Source: Coturnix japonica (lineage: Eukaryota; Chordata; Aves; Galliformes; Phasianidae). Taken from it: DNA of 64,000 nt. The position numbers were made by a program, and so were the translations under genes. Below are positions 12,001 to 27,000 of this stretch, in pieces. Position 1 is the first letter of the stretch. Each line of letters begins with the position of its first letter. Under the pieces are notes generated by a model. It saw only the letters and a program-made list of their open reading frames with translations. It was not told the DNA's origin and ran no database searches. The DNA lies in NCBI RefSeq assembly GCF_001577835.2, contig NC_029520.1, positions 53,310,652-53,374,651 on the forward strand, in the 5' to 3' direction.

Positions 12001-15000
12001 CAAATCCCCACTCACCACAGCCCGTGGGTGTCGGCGTTTCCTGACAGCACGGACCGGTGATTCACAGTCACTGTCATTCACAACCTGTGCAGACAGAAAG
12101 AAGTTATTGCAGAGTGGAGCTTTGTTCTGACGTTGGATGCATCCCGTCATTTTGTTTCTCTTCATCTTTTCCCCATTAAGACTCACATCAGGAGACTTCA
12201 AAACATTGTTTCTCTTATTTTTCCTCTGGAAAACAATCTCTTCTTCACTTTCACTGCTGGTTCCTACAGAAAAAGCAGTAAGCAACAATGGTAAGGAAAC
12301 GTATTGTTCAGAGTGCAATGTTGCAACCACTGAACAACCAACCTCCATCTCTCTCATAATAAGGAGATTGCTTATTGATCTGTGCAGCAATCTGTTCCCT
12401 TCAGCCCTTTTAATCCAAATGAATACTCTCCAGTGGAGATGTACAATAAATCCCACTTTCCTGGAGAGGAAATGATTTCCCCAGGCAGTACAGACACACA
12501 GAAAGGGAGGAGGAAAATGAAATGGGAGTTGGGACACGTGGAGAAGCCGCCCTAAGAAGGTGAGTCCAAGTGTCAGAGTTCTGGAGGCATTCTGTATCAG
12601 GTACAGCTTTGGATGCGCTGGAACAAAACCAGAACTCACCCAACAGTTCTCTCTAATCACGTTTCAGACAACTGCAGCCTCTCTGACTCTCCGCAGAGGG
12701 CTGCTTATGATTAAATACATGAACGTGATAAAGGGAGAGAATTGGTTCTGCAAGAGGTGCCTGAGAGGAGGAGAGAGCTCCAAGGTCCCAAAGGCCAACC
12801 CCACCTACACCACACACACCGACCACATCCCTCAGTGCCACATCCCCAGGGTTTTTGGAGTCTGACAGATGTTGGATTCAGCAGTACTTGTTAAACATGA
12901 AGGTAACGGTACCCTGAATTCCCTACCTTCTGCAGGAAACACACATGAAGTATGAAGGTTGGTGCCTTCCAGGTTCTCAGTTCTTCTTCCAGTGGGATCA
13001 AGCGCATCCAAGGCTGAACTCCTAAAGCTCTTTCTCTGTGAGTTTGCATTCTCTTTATCCATAGGACGAACCTCTGGAACTTCTTCCGTGACAGCAGAGA
13101 ACACGTTCTTACAAATCCTTTTAGTAGCTTCAGCACTGTTCACCTTTCTGCCCGTTGGGGTAGGAGGTGAAGGAGGTGAGGCTCCCTGTGGCCGCCGTCC
13201 CGTCCTGCCCCCTGGTGTCCCCCCGGGCACTGCTGTGTCCCTCACGTTTCTGCTCTGCTGAAGCCGTGGTGTGGAAACGTTTCTTCCCTCCAGATCTCTG
13301 CAATCCCATTTTGGTGATGTCTGAATCCTGCAGCCATCATTCAGAGATTTTCTATTGGCGGTGAGCTGAACACCCGCACGACTCCCCGAGGCACTGTTTA
13401 ACTCGGGGGCATTCATGGCATCCATGCCTTCAGTGATTTCCTCCTCACACTCTTCAATGGAAAACCCCAGATCGAAGTTAACAGAAAACAGCTCCTGAGA
13501 ATAGTCACAGAGGTCACTGGTGTGCAGGGCCTGCTCAGTCACACTGCCATGGCCCCACGCTCCCCTGGGTGCTGTTTCCCCCCGTGCTGCCCCTTCCCTG
13601 CAGGCTGTGTCCCCATGTGGGCAGCCCGGCCCTGAGGGCAGCAGCTTTGGGTCTGGCCCTGCAGTGTGTCTGCCTGAACCCGACCTGAGCAAAGGCTCCA
13701 CGTTCACAGACGTCATTTCATCATTTGCTTCATAGACATGTTCATCTTCAAACAGATGTATACTCTTCTCTTCATCAACAGTCACATCTTTCTTGTTCGG
13801 CTCTAAATCTCCTTGAACAAAGTGTTTATTTGAAGGGTTATTTGTGTTATTTGCTCCGAATCCCTCCTTGCCCAACAGACTGTGGAAGCTGCCACCCCAT
13901 GGAGGCCTCTCCTTGGCTCCACCAGCAGCTGCTGGCGAAGACGATGCAGGTTTTGAAAGGCAGGGATTATCAGAAGCACCTGGGTCAGCAGCGACCTCCA
14001 GCTCCGGACTTTCAGCAGGCAGCAGAGAGTGAGAGACTTCTAAGGAAGAGGGAAAGTCTTTGTCTGGCAGTTGCCCTGAATAACTCCTGCAGGACAGCTG
14101 TGGAAGAGGGCACAGTGTTTCCTCATGTCTCAACAACTTTTCAGAATCTTCAAGTTCACTGACAGGGGGAGGAGAACGTGCTAACAGCCTCTTCACACGG
14201 GAAAACGCTGCTTCTAGCCTGGAAAGCTCCTCAGAGGAGCTCATAGGAACAAAGGAATCCACGTGTGATTCTGGGAGGTAAAATAAGTCAGAGGACACAG
14301 GCGATTTCTCAGCTGTGAAGCTGCCATAGCCCAGATCTCTGTGATTCGGCTCCACTGAACTGCAGCACTTATCTAACAACCCGAGATCCTCTACTGCTGC
14401 ACTTTCATGAGTTACAGGACTTCCACCATCGTCACATAAGTCATTAAATTCATTTAAGTCAAACATCACCTTCTCTATTTCCTCCTCCTTTTGGCTGCCC
14501 AGGTCAGCACTCTCCACTGGAGTGAACCTTCCTGTTGAGAAGGGCTCTGAAGCTTCGGTGTCTGTAGGCAACTCAGGCTCCTCCAAATCCAGCCCAGTTG
14601 TTGTTCTGGGAGTCTTTGTGTTCGTTGTTTTAAATATAGAGAAGAATTCCCTCTCATGGTCACCGATATCAGGTACAAACGTCCTTTTTGTGCGTGCCAT
14701 GTCTCTTTTAGACAAGCGAGTCTTCTGAGCTAACATGGAACTGGTTGTGGAAGGATGGCTTTTATTCCTTAGACCATGAACGTCTTCAATGCGTAGGTGA
14801 GGCTGAAGCTCCAGGTCATAGCTGCAGTCTCCCTGGTGAAAAACAGGGTGTAGTACGTACCATAAGTGCAAAAAGGCCCGCAAGGATTTGTCATGAGAAT
14901 ATTGAAAACAAGGGACAAAAACAACACAGGGGTTTTCAGAAAGGTAAAAAAAAAGAAAAAACAAAAGAGGAAATGCTTTGCGTTTAAGGTCACAGCTCTC

Positions 15001-18000
15001 AAAGAAAATGTCTCACTGCAATTCATGCTTGAGTTGTCAAACCTGAAAAAAATAAGGTCCTTGAAACTCCTGAAACCCACTCATAGTCCCGAGATAACGT
15101 TATTAGAGCGGTTCTGCTTCAGCTTGTGCCGGCCACTGCTCAAACTCCAGCATCTCCCCATAACATCCATTACCCCTCCACCCTTCACCCCTCACCCTTG
15201 ACCATCTGGTCATCCCTTCCCAAGACGGGGAAGAAACTGGACTTGCTGATCTCAAAGGTCGTTTCCAACATGAGTGTATGATTCTACTAAACAACAGAGC
15301 CAGATCTTCCCCAGCCAGCCTGCCTGCAGCTAAGCTGTCTTCTGCTGTCAGGCTCCTTGTGGGAGCCATCATGGGAAAGAAGGCTGAAAAATACTCTGAA
15401 AATCATTCCATCCATCCCACTGCACGAGGCAGAAAGTCCCACCTACATTTAGTGCTGCCTGCCTCCTCCAGGAGTGTTCCTGGGAACTGCCCGGGGCTGA
15501 GATTCCAGGCTGCCTTCCATGCCTATGGGAACAGCTTACACCCCAACACAGCTTTGGATACGCTCTGGCTGCAGTAGATAAAGCAGACTATCCAGTATTA
15601 AGAGTTCATTGCTCAACTATTAGTAATAATAGTGATAATAAATATCTATCATTTTAGTTTTGAATATGAACTTTGCAAGCGGGCCACAGAAAGGATAATA
15701 ATCAGAATGAATAAGGAAGAATCAGTGCACGGACTGTTTTGAGGTCAGGGGCACAGCTGGCTACAAATCCTGTTTACTGCAATGACATCTGTGCCTCAGA
15801 GATGAAGTATGTCATCTCCATAAGGTCAGAACAGCGGAATGGAGGAGAAGGGGGAAGGGGCTCCAATGCTGGGGCCATGAAATACCCACTCCATTCGCCA
15901 CAACAAAAGATGGTTCTCAGTTGCCACACACTCACTGCCTGTGTTTAGCCCATCTGTTACAAATAAGTATATCCAAAGAAATTAAAAGCCAGGATTCCTC
16001 ACAAAGAGCATGTAAAGGAGATCCTTGGACTACACACATTGACTCATAAGAAGTGTTACTGCCAAAGCAGAACAGAAAACAATGAGTACAAACAGGGGTG
16101 AGTTCCAAATGATTGTTTATGGCCAAAACAGAGACACAGGATAGGGAAGTTTTCATCTATTAACAAAGAAGAGCAGTAACAAACAACAGCCAATAAAACC
16201 TGGTCAAACAAACCTTGCACACGTCCTCAGAGATCGTGCATTTGGCTGCCAAGGTAACAGTGCTGACAGTGTATGTCCAGGTGTATGTAAGTAATGACTG
16301 AATGTGGCACACGGCTTTGACTGAAGTATCTAACCATTGTAGGAATACAACAGATATAAAAGGGATTAAAGACTGATAGGCTGTAATTATTGCTTGGAAT
16401 ATAACGGATATTTGAACACACACATTGAGGTGTGGTTAAACTTCCTCAGAGGTTGGAAAAGATCCCCAAGATCCTCAGTCCCAACCCCAACCCATCCCAC
16501 CATGCCCAATGACCTCAGTGCCACATCCCCATGGCTCCAGGGACGGTGACCCCTAACCCCCCCCAGCTCCCTGGGCAGCTGTGACACTGCAGCACTGCTC
16601 TATGGGAGAAGAAATGTTTGTCAGAATCCAACCTGAGCCTCTGGCTTGAGGCCATCACCTCTCATCGCTCAGCTGCTCCCCATAGGCTGCGTGCTTCAGG
16701 CCCCTCACAGCTCTGTTGTCCTTCTTTGGAAGACTTCTGGATAACAGAGGAATCAGTTCTCCTCCAGCCACTTTCACGCCTACTAAAAGAGCTTCTCCTG
16801 ATGCTCTGGAGGAAGAAATGCTGTCAAAAACACTTTGGGGATGTTCAAGTTCACTATATTCAGCCAGAGACCCTTAAAACGACCCATAGTTGATTCACTG
16901 CAGAAGCCTAATGACATAAAAACCACTTTGCCCTGCAGCAGCTGTGCTCTTTCTCTTGCTGACAACAATTACCAATGGATCTAGCAGTTCCAACACTGCC
17001 ATGCTTTCAGGCAGCTCCTTTGGAACCAATCCTCCACCAGCTCCCTCTTACTGTCCCCACAAACACATCCTCACACCAAGTCACTGCCACGTCCCACAGC
17101 TCCAGCCCCTGCTGATGGGAGCAGCTGGGAATTCCTCACAGGGCACCACCTGCTCCTCTTCATTGGCAGCTGCTTATCTGCTTATACTAACATTACTGAC
17201 ACACAGCGCTGAGAGAACATCAGGCTGTGCACCAAGAACACACTTTAAAAGACTTATTAGTAAAATCAGGCTTCTGCAGCCTAACAGCCATCAGTAGGTG
17301 TCATCAAAGAGGCAGAGCAGATATTCCAGAACAACAAAGTGTCAGAAAACAAACAAACCTAAGGTTTAGCATCTGCTTCTTTCACAAGACTTTCAGTACA
17401 GAAGTGGCAGCTAGTTGCATTAGAGGTGTGTGATGGTAGTGCAGACTGCCCTGTTCTTTGACATCACAGGTTATTACAGCTGACATTTGCCCTTTCTCAG
17501 CCCGGGATGTCCCTGCACCAGGTAGGGTAGAACACACAGGGAGCCATGGCTCAGTGGGCATGGTGGTGACAGCTCTATGGTTGGACTTGGTGATCGCAGT
17601 GTATTTCTACAGAAACACAGAGAGAAACTTGCTCCTGTATTTCCATATCCCTCAATATATGGATAGCACCTTCAGTGATGTCTGGCGTAGAGGAGCACCT
17701 ACAAGAGGCACCAGAGGACTGACACCCTGGGAATGATTAGTGGAGAAGAGCTTTGCCACATCAGTTTTCTGTATCAGCTTAAGGAACGACCAACCAGTTA
17801 TTTACCTACATACCTCTACCTTAGGGAAGAGCACGCAGCTACTTAAATGCACAGACCTAAATGCAGAATTCCACTGCAGCTCCCTCCCAGAATCTGATCA
17901 AATCACACAATGGAACCAAACAGCACAAACCAACAGCAGCCAGAACCTACACACCAAGGGCTCTGGGATGTGCTCCAGTCCCACACTGACAGAGGGAGGG

Positions 18001-21000
18001 ACAACAGGAGTGAAAACATTAACAACAGAAGCTGGGAATCAGCAGGTGGAGGCGTGCAGTGGTGTTATGGATATCACAACGTGGAATGCACACAAAGCTG
18101 CTCTTGCCTGCAGGTTTAAGGCTGCCAACCCTCTATCGCATGTTTTACATGTTCCTTGGTTTCCCTATGGTACGACACGATATCTAGAAAACTGAGAATG
18201 CTTAAATTAGTTGGAAAAAAGTCCTTCTGGCTGATATACCTGACTCTGGCCAAGACTTCCATGCAGCGCTGTACAGGATCAAGGAGTCAGCAGTGAGCAC
18301 AGCAGGAACATCACCTCAAATCAGCACAGCTAAACCCTTCCAGGTGCCACACAGTTCCCGGTCCCATTCATTGCCCTTTCACATGGCTGACACCCCAAAA
18401 TCTTTTGCCTAATCACTTTCCTGTTCTCACTGTGAGCATAAAACCCCATAGGAGCATTCAACACAAAGCACCTGCAATTAAAGGTTGGAACCATCTAAAC
18501 AAGGTCTTAATTATAGTTTGAGCTCAAAATTATCTGGCAGTAAGATCAGAAGGATTGATATGGCACAAATAAACTGTTTTAATTGGGGAGCCGAGATTTT
18601 GGGTCTCTCTAGTTCTGCCTGGCAGCCTCACTGCCTAAGGACAAAGCAAAGCTCCTTCCCACTCACACCACGAAGCACTGCTTTTCCTGCTTGTTTCTCT
18701 GCAGTGAATGAGCAGGGACACTTCTGCATGCATCTTGTTGAGAACCCCAAGAGAAAGTATTTGGTTTATCTGCTCACTGCAGTCTAAGCCAGGTTTGGAG
18801 CCCAGCTATTACAGGATTTTAGTGGCAGTTCTGACCTCATCCCCTAAATGGCATCTCTCGAGGTGTTTGGTACCAGAGAGAACCCGAGGGAGAAAGAAAG
18901 AATCCTTCTAACAGGAGACTTTGGTCTTTCTCTTCTCTTTCTAAGGAGAGTCTTTGTTCTGACCGAAACTTCCAAGTTCAGCCCTCAGTGGGAAATGGAT
19001 CCTGGCAGTGGTACTCTGGCATTTGACAGCATGAGGACTGTCCAAGAGTCATTAACAATTGTCTGCCCCCAGGAAATAAGAATGCTTTTGCACATCAGGT
19101 TCCTGCTGCATCTCCTCAGGAGCTGGGGCAGATGACATCCCAGCAGAAGTGATTACTTTGCCCTGACCTTGTTCAGAGGTACAGCTTAATTCCCAAAAAT
19201 GCTGAAAAGCTATTATTATTTTGCATGAGGACAACTCCATTTGTTCCCATGTTACAGGACAATCCCTGCTTGTAGTCGGTAGAAAATCCAGGCCCATCTG
19301 CCTTGTTGCTGCAGTAATAAAGGCAGGCAGGTATTAAAGGCTTTTCTGCAGGGATGGGTATGTTGCAGGGCTCTTATTTGGAAACCATTCTTCATCCCCT
19401 CTCCAATGCGCCTACTCTTCCACTACACTATTAAAAGCATATGATTGTAATACAATCATAATTATTTCACACATTTTCACTTCTTTCATTTAAAAACATG
19501 TAAGTCTCTGAATCTTTTTAAAGGTAATGTAAAACATGGCGGCATTGGAGGCTTCTTGGAAGCATTAATTGGATGAGTACAAGGAAAAGAAAACTCTCAG
19601 TGCTGATACAGTCTGGGCTGCATTTAGTCCCATAAACACCTCCATACCCCAGGGCTGGCTCGTATGAAGCTGTTACTGATCTCTGAACGAGATCCTTCCC
19701 AAGAAATAATTATGTCCATTAGAAACTCGCAGAACATTTGTTATTCAGCGGAAACAACGCTTCGCCTGGTTTTGTATTTTCATCCCAAGTAAGAAAATAA
19801 CGTATAGAACTGTGGCTTGAAGCTCCGTCACAGCTATTTAAGGAAGCAGCTCTGACTGTACTCGGCGTTATCCCTCGGCTATTAAGAACTGCAAGTTAAC
19901 GTCAGACAGATTAGCAACGATATATTTGGCTATGGAATATTTATGGTATGAACATGGGTGCACTGTAACTGCAGAGCCTGCAAAAGCTCCTGAAGCTCTG
20001 CTAGAACGTTATGGTTTCCACCCACTCACCATCAGACCAGACCAACATCGGAGGTAGATTTTCTTACAGGCTGAGCTTCTGTTCAAGTTTAACTTCCCAG
20101 AGCTGTGACATCCCTTTATCCATCCCCACCACCCAACAAAAGCATGTCCTACAATTCCCGAACACACTCACATACCAAAGCAAGGAGTGAAAATCACCAC
20201 CTGCTGCAGAAACAGCCTTAGCCAAGAATGCTCAGCTCCAAAGTCGTCTAGAAAATAGAGCTGGAATTCAGAGTAACCCATCTGTGTGCTTACACTGAGC
20301 ACACACGATGTAGCTGCAGCTGCACTGCCCCGGCACAGCACACCAACACAGCAGGCACTGAGTGCAGCCTGGTCTCCATGCCTTCAGCAAGCACCATGCA
20401 GCCCAGGGTCCCACTGTGAAACAGAACAGGACTCTAAACAAGGTTTGAATCAAATCCAGCAGAAGGGCATGATTTAAAACCTCACAATCTTCCCAGAGTT
20501 AAGCAGTACAGAGGCAGAAAGGTGCACAGGGCTTATCACCAGTGATTTATCTCTGGACTTCCTTCAGCTCTCTCTGTACCCTGAAGTTGTCTCTCTCGCA
20601 CAGTGTGTTCTTAACCCAAACTTAGGAGCACAGACCCTAAAAGAAATTAAGACTGCCATTGTTCTGTGATGGAGAAGCTTATCTCAGCTCTAAAAATCTA
20701 TTTACAACTTGCCATTAATATACTTTCCTAGCAAAGAGCACAACTACAATGTCTCTATTCTCTTCCTTGATTAGATTAGTAATTCAGTAAACTCCAGCAG
20801 CTTAGCAACAGCTTCTGATGACCTAGAAAACTTCAACACAGTAAAAAGCAATATGAGTAAAGAATATGGAAGAAAAAAATAATGAAAAAAATAATGAACA
20901 ACTTCAGGTACTCTCCATCTACAAGCACTGTTGTGTACATATGTGCCTTTCATTATACACAGAGATACAGGCTATATATAAGAGTTAACAAACAAAACTG

Positions 21001-24000
21001 TCATCTCCCAAATGGTTTTCATCTACATTTGTTGACTACTCTCCTCTTATCCTTTAATTTTTAGGTTTTTAATTGAAGCTTTTACAGAAAACAAAAAGCC
21101 TCAAAACACACTTGTCTTAAAACATGGAAATCACTTTTATGTGATGCGTTTAATGCACATACATGATTTACTTCAGCCTGAAGCAGAGGAGGCTCAGGGG
21201 GTCTCCTCAGTGCCCATACATACCTACAGCCAGGCTCTTGTCAGTGGTGCCCAGTGCCAGGAAAAGAGGCGATGGGCACAGCCTGGAGCACAATATGCTC
21301 CCTCTGAATATCAGGAGGTATTTCAGCGCTGTGCAGGTGACAGCAAGCTGGCACAGCAGGTCTCCCTTTGGAGATGTGGCCTCTGGCTGTGCCCTGTGCA
21401 GAGCTCAGGGGTGATTCTGCTGGGGCAAGGTGAGACCAGAGGGACCTCTAGCTTTAACTATTCTATGATTCTGTGATGTTACAAAGCTCTTTCCAATTCC
21501 CATTACATCCTGGAATAGTGCTAGCATTGCTGGCACTCCATGTGACCTTTTTGGTGACCATGCAGAATGAGAGCTCATTATTCAAGTATCCTCACTGTGT
21601 ATTACATAGACGTGCATGTTTTTGAATGTAAACACCTTACCTGTTCTTGTCTCATCACTTCTATCATTTCCATAACACTGATAAAGTGGTAGCAGCGCTC
21701 AGAGTGCTCAACAATACTTGTAGGAAAAGGACGATTCTGCCAAATACTCCACTCAGACAAGGACAGTTTATGAGCCGCCTCCTCTTCAGGTTTCTGCAGT
21801 TTAAGATCAACAAGGAGATTTTAGTCAAGAGATTGTTTAGCAAATCCAGTGCCTCCTTCTCTGTCAAGGACAATAACTACTGCAAACAACACAGGAAACA
21901 ATCCAAATATTATCACAAATGCTGAAGTCTGGTGTGGGAAATTAAAAAGTCCCAGGCTTTGTGTTGCCAGAGCTGCTCACAATGTACAGGCTGCTTTCAG
22001 CAGGGAAATGACACAGTAATTCCTGTTCTCTTGGCTGAATGAAAGACAGCTTGTACAACTTCAATCTTCCATCAGTAACAGTCACACCATTATATAAACA
22101 TGGGAATGAAAAACTGTCGTACAGTGCATCCTGCTAGAATGTCTTTGAAGCAGAAGGGAACTTTCTGGATACCGGGTGACTTTTTTTCCCCTGTTTTTAA
22201 TAGGCTCATTTCAAACATCTAATTCCTAAATTCTTATCTTCAAAACCTAAAAGAAATTCCCCACATTGCATTTTTAAGACAGGCATCCTTCGAACTCTTT
22301 GTTACTCAGTGCTTCTGTTAGGCCAAGTGCCAAAAAAGCATTACACAGAGGTTGAACTCACTGATGTTTCATCCAGGTTCTCTAAGGTCTCAAAGCGAGT
22401 GCGAGGCAGTATTGGCTCCTTCACTCCATCACTTTCTTTAAGTCTGTACAGCCTGTCCCATATTTCAAATTCCCCAGGTGACAGAGACCAGTTCCCATGG
22501 CAGTGCATTTCCTTTGGATCTGAAAGGGGAGAAAATGCTGTAAGGAAAGCAATACATAGAAGGAAAAAGAAAATACTCTGTATAGCACCAGTCAAAAGAA
22601 GATCCCTCCTTTTTGCCATGAGCAAAATCAAATACAGAGAATCTGCTGTCAGAAACAAAGCATCAAAACAGACATTTGTATGTGTTGTAATTATGGCCCC
22701 ATCCACAGATTGTTTTGGGAAAGGCCTCCTATAAAGTAACACTGACAGATACAAGTAGAGAGACATTCATTCAAACACCAACTGGCCTCGAAGTCTGTAT
22801 AGCAAACAGGGAAAGCATCTGGCTTGAATTGGTAAACATAATTCTCCGTGATTTCTAAATGTAATTGCAGGGACAAACTGCAATTAAGCTGTGGGGGAAG
22901 TGCTGTACCTTGTTTGTGTGAGTTACTCTTGGAATACTGGAAAGCAACATTACTTGTTATGACAAAAATATTTGTTAGTCATTTCTCGAGTGGATCTCTT
23001 TTCTGCTTTAAACCACTCAGGGCATGTAGATGAGCAAGAGGACAGAAACAAAAGTATTATGAAAATTTCCCAGGAAGGAGCAAAGGGCTTGTAGTTGTGT
23101 ACACACTCATAACACCAACTGGGAAGTATGGGGCATCTCAATACCTGAAGGGAACTTACTCCCAGGAGGGGAGTAAACTCTTCGAAAAGGCTGATAATAG
23201 CAGGACTAGGGGAAATGGTTTTAAGTTAAAAGAAGGAAGATTTAGGTTGATGTTAGGGGGAAGTTTTTTACTAGGAGAGTGGTTAGGCCCTGGAACAGGC
23301 TGCCCAGGGAGGTTGTGGATGCCCCGTCCTTGGAGGTGTTCAAGACCAGGTTGGACAGGGCTCTGGGCAACCTGATCTAGTAAAGGTGTATGTTTGGTGG
23401 CCCTGCCAGGCAGGGGGTTGGAACTACATGATCCTTGAGGTCCCTTCCAACCCGGGTCATTCTGTGATTCTGTGTGTGATTCTGTGAGCATCAGTGCCAG
23501 GTGAAAGCCAAGTTAGTGCTTGTGTTGCAGCTGACTGAAGACAAGGCCCTGGTGCAGGGTTAAAAAACTAAACAAACAACCCCAGAAGATTATTATTGCT
23601 GCCAGAATATTTTTGACCCAAGCCAAGGAGATGTTCAGAGACCCAATTCAGGGAGGAATAGAGACAAAACGTAGGAAACAGAAATCAAGAAACACTTATC
23701 AGAAGAGCCTGTCTCACAGCTCCTGTTATTTATAAGAACAGTTAAGTGTTAGGTTTGCTTGAGCAGTAACTACCCAGCACCCACACATCAAGACAGTATG
23801 TCAGTCTTTTGAATCAATGTGAAGCTCTGGACATCCCTGCCTGGGAAAGGAATAAAGGAGAGGCCAGGAAGAGTCCCATCTGGAGCCTAATGCCCTCGGC
23901 CAGCCCAGAGGGACTTCCACTGCCTTGCTTCAAACATGTCTTCAAGAAGTAAGAGAGCTGACTGGAACCAAGGAGACACTTCAAACAGCAAGTTGCTAGA

Positions 24001-27000
24001 TGGGAAACAGCAGACATCAGCAAAAACCTCAGGCAAACATCCGATTTGGGACAGTTCTGGCTGCTCTTGAAGACAGTTATCACAACAGTGCAGCAGAACC
24101 TTCTGTAAAAGTTCAGGTGATGAACGTGCCATCCAGACACATTAAAGGAAACAATGGGAACAACAGATGACTTCAGTTTTCCTGTTACAGATCCAGAGGA
24201 CAACTCGTTCTGACAAAGCATGAGGATCCTGTGATACCATCTGCCAAAGCAACGCACAGGGATCCTACTGTCCAAGGTTACATAGGCATGAAGGCCTCCA
24301 ATAGCTTGCAACATTCAGTAACAGCTACTTTCCAAAGCTCTGTGCCCAGTAATCGAGTTATTGCGTTTCTGTTCCTATCAGAACAAACTTTCAGGCAATA
24401 CAATGTACTCTGTACCTGACAAAACACAACAGGTCTCTGTGAGAGAGGAGAATGGAAGAGAATCCCCTCGGCTTGCAGAGAGCAAAGATTAATGCCTGAC
24501 TTACAGGCTGCTCAGCTCTTCTCCAGAAACAATTCCATACAGCATGGAGAAATGCCCAACGTCTGACCTGAACACCTGAACATCTCAGGCTAAGGCAGGA
24601 AAGCAGGAGCTGGAATTTGGTCGTCTTCTCCTTTAAGGTGCAGTTGCTGTCACACAGGGAAGGAACATGGAGCAGACTGAAGGTTTGCCACAGACAAATG
24701 TGAACACCAGATGAACCCCAAGAACAAGTGAAGGATCAAGAGCAAGGAAGGATAAATGAGAACATACGCAGCTTGTTCTTCCACCTTCAGCTTTCCAGCG
24801 TGGAAGGGAGAACTTGGATGAGAATGGGAAAATGTATAAATTGAAGAACATTCTCTTTGCTTTGAGATTTGCCTTGAATATTGTTTAAATTGGCAGCAGG
24901 CAGTGCTTCATGCAGTAATGAAGGGGACCGGAACACAAAGCTGGTGCTCAATATGAAGAAAGAATCAGTAATTTACACACTTGTAGCACTTGTTTGCAAG
25001 ACAGGCAGTCAATGCCATCCATCCTCAGCCAGGGACAGCTCGCCGCCCACACCAAGTACTTCAGTTGTGGCTGCTGCTAACCTACTTTGCACAAAAGGAA
25101 CCTGGTAATTGTTGCAGCCTGCCCAGTGCTATTCCCTCAGCAGGAAACAGGCTCAGCCAATTATCTGCTCTATGCACCTTGTGCCTCTCAGTCCTATTTT
25201 CTAGGACGGACAGACAGATTTTCTACAATGATTAATTCCACATTCTGCTCTGCTCTTTGTTCTTACAAGTTGTATCTTTTTATGCCACCACTGTTTTTCC
25301 TTACTGGGTGCTGCCTGGGTCGTGTGCAAAGCCCAGATAAGCACGTCTTACAGAGGCATGGAAAAAAGTGATCAGGAGGAGCATCAGAGCTGTGCCATGG
25401 CCGTGTCTGCAGCACAGGCAGACCCACAGACAGGTTATGCTGAGGATGGTATGTACAGACTGATTTACTGATCCTAATCATTCTCCTTCACATTTGTCCC
25501 ACAAAAGATGCTGAAATGGGAACTGTTCTGCAGCCAAAGAGGAAAGTGATAATTTCTGCATGATTCTGTAGCTTGCTTCCACATATCTGTGCTCAGGCTT
25601 CTTGATAATAAGAAATTCTGCATTCAGAAGAGCTTAAAAACCACTAACCTCTAAGTCTAATTACTTACTAATTACTAATTACTTCTCAAACCTTTCAGGA
25701 GCTTCTTCCTTCAAAGCATTTGCTGCTGGTCTTGAAAATACCAAAAGCACTTAATAAAAGAGATTGTGAATGATTTCCAAGTATTTGTAACATTTGGCTT
25801 TTTCATCCTACCCTATAATCTTTTTCCCTGTCAGCGAACATTTCCCTTATTAAAACTTATCTTTCTCCAAAAGAGCTCTACGGAGAAGGATGAAACAAAG
25901 GTCTGACCTGAAGGACAGACATTTAAAGACAGAGCTGTGATGTGAGGATGTCAAAGAAGGCAGCGTCAGAGCAGAATAACGCAGCTGAAAGGTGACAGCT
26001 GCCAGAAGGGCACTTCTGCTAGAGACCCAAACTCATGTGAGCAGGCACTTTTGATACGCTGTAAGATAACAACATGATATAGCAGCTTGCAGAGTGCTTA
26101 CAGAAAACAACATAATCCTCTTACCAGTGACAGAGGAGAAGAGAGCAGATTTATGGTGGAGAGAACTAGGTCTCCCTCTGGAAAGCTTTCTTGAATCGGT
26201 TGGTTCGTATTTTTCAGCAGTAATAAACATTCGGTGCAACTCTGGATTTATGCCTTCTGGAATCATCCGCGGGCTGTGCTGGTAAAAGTGAAGCATTTTG
26301 TTTCCTGAAATAGCTTTCTGGATGCTCCTTTTGTTGGACTGGCTTTGGTTGTAAGTCTGCAAGAGAAAGGAAAAGTCATATGCTGCTGAAATGAACAGGG
26401 CTTGATCAAAAGCAAAACAACATCTGAGTGTCTGTGGGATCTTCCACTGAATAGCAGGGGTTGGAAGGGCTCTGCAGATCACCTGTCCCAGCCCCCTGCC
26501 ACAGCAGGTTGCACACAAGGACATCATCTCTTTGTGCCTATGCAGGACATGCAAAGCAAACGGAGTAAAAAGCCTAAGAGGTACCAAAGAACAGTGACTG
26601 TCCTTTAAATTGCAGACGTGCCCTAAAACTCCTTAATGCAAATAAGACCAAATAGAAACACAACACGCAGCTTTTCACATTCTATCAGTCAGGCAGAAGC
26701 AGGCACAACGCTTGCAAGAAACACAGCCCTTGCCTGGAGGAATCTGCAATCTGCAATAGATACAGGGATGATGTAAATTGGATTACATCAGAATGAAAGG
26801 AGGTCAAGCAAATTAAGGTATAAAGTTACTAGTTAATATCATACGTGCTTCAAGTCCTTTTATTACACTTCCTTTCATTGCGCAACAGAGAAATCAAGAT
26901 GAGAACGGAGAAACTGAGGCATGAATCCAGTCCCCACAGCACACCTTGTGCCCTAACACACAGAGCAACGTCCTTGTGACAGCTGAAGTTGGAAAGCAGG

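Larger units (their letters stand above)
14833..21640 (-). other. FANCM intron 13
   Basis: A 6.8 kb intron with four CR1 remnants (15236-15287, 16450-16665, 17551-17600, 21170-21478) and an AT-rich block (19440-20080) described separately. Open frames in it have no recognisable family and look like chance. Confidence 0.7.

Noticed and set aside
14769-15080. Hydrophobic 103-codon minus-strand frame next to FANCM exon 14.
   Set aside because: It reads through the intron 13 polypyrimidine/acceptor region in another frame; the hydrophobic run is translated intron.
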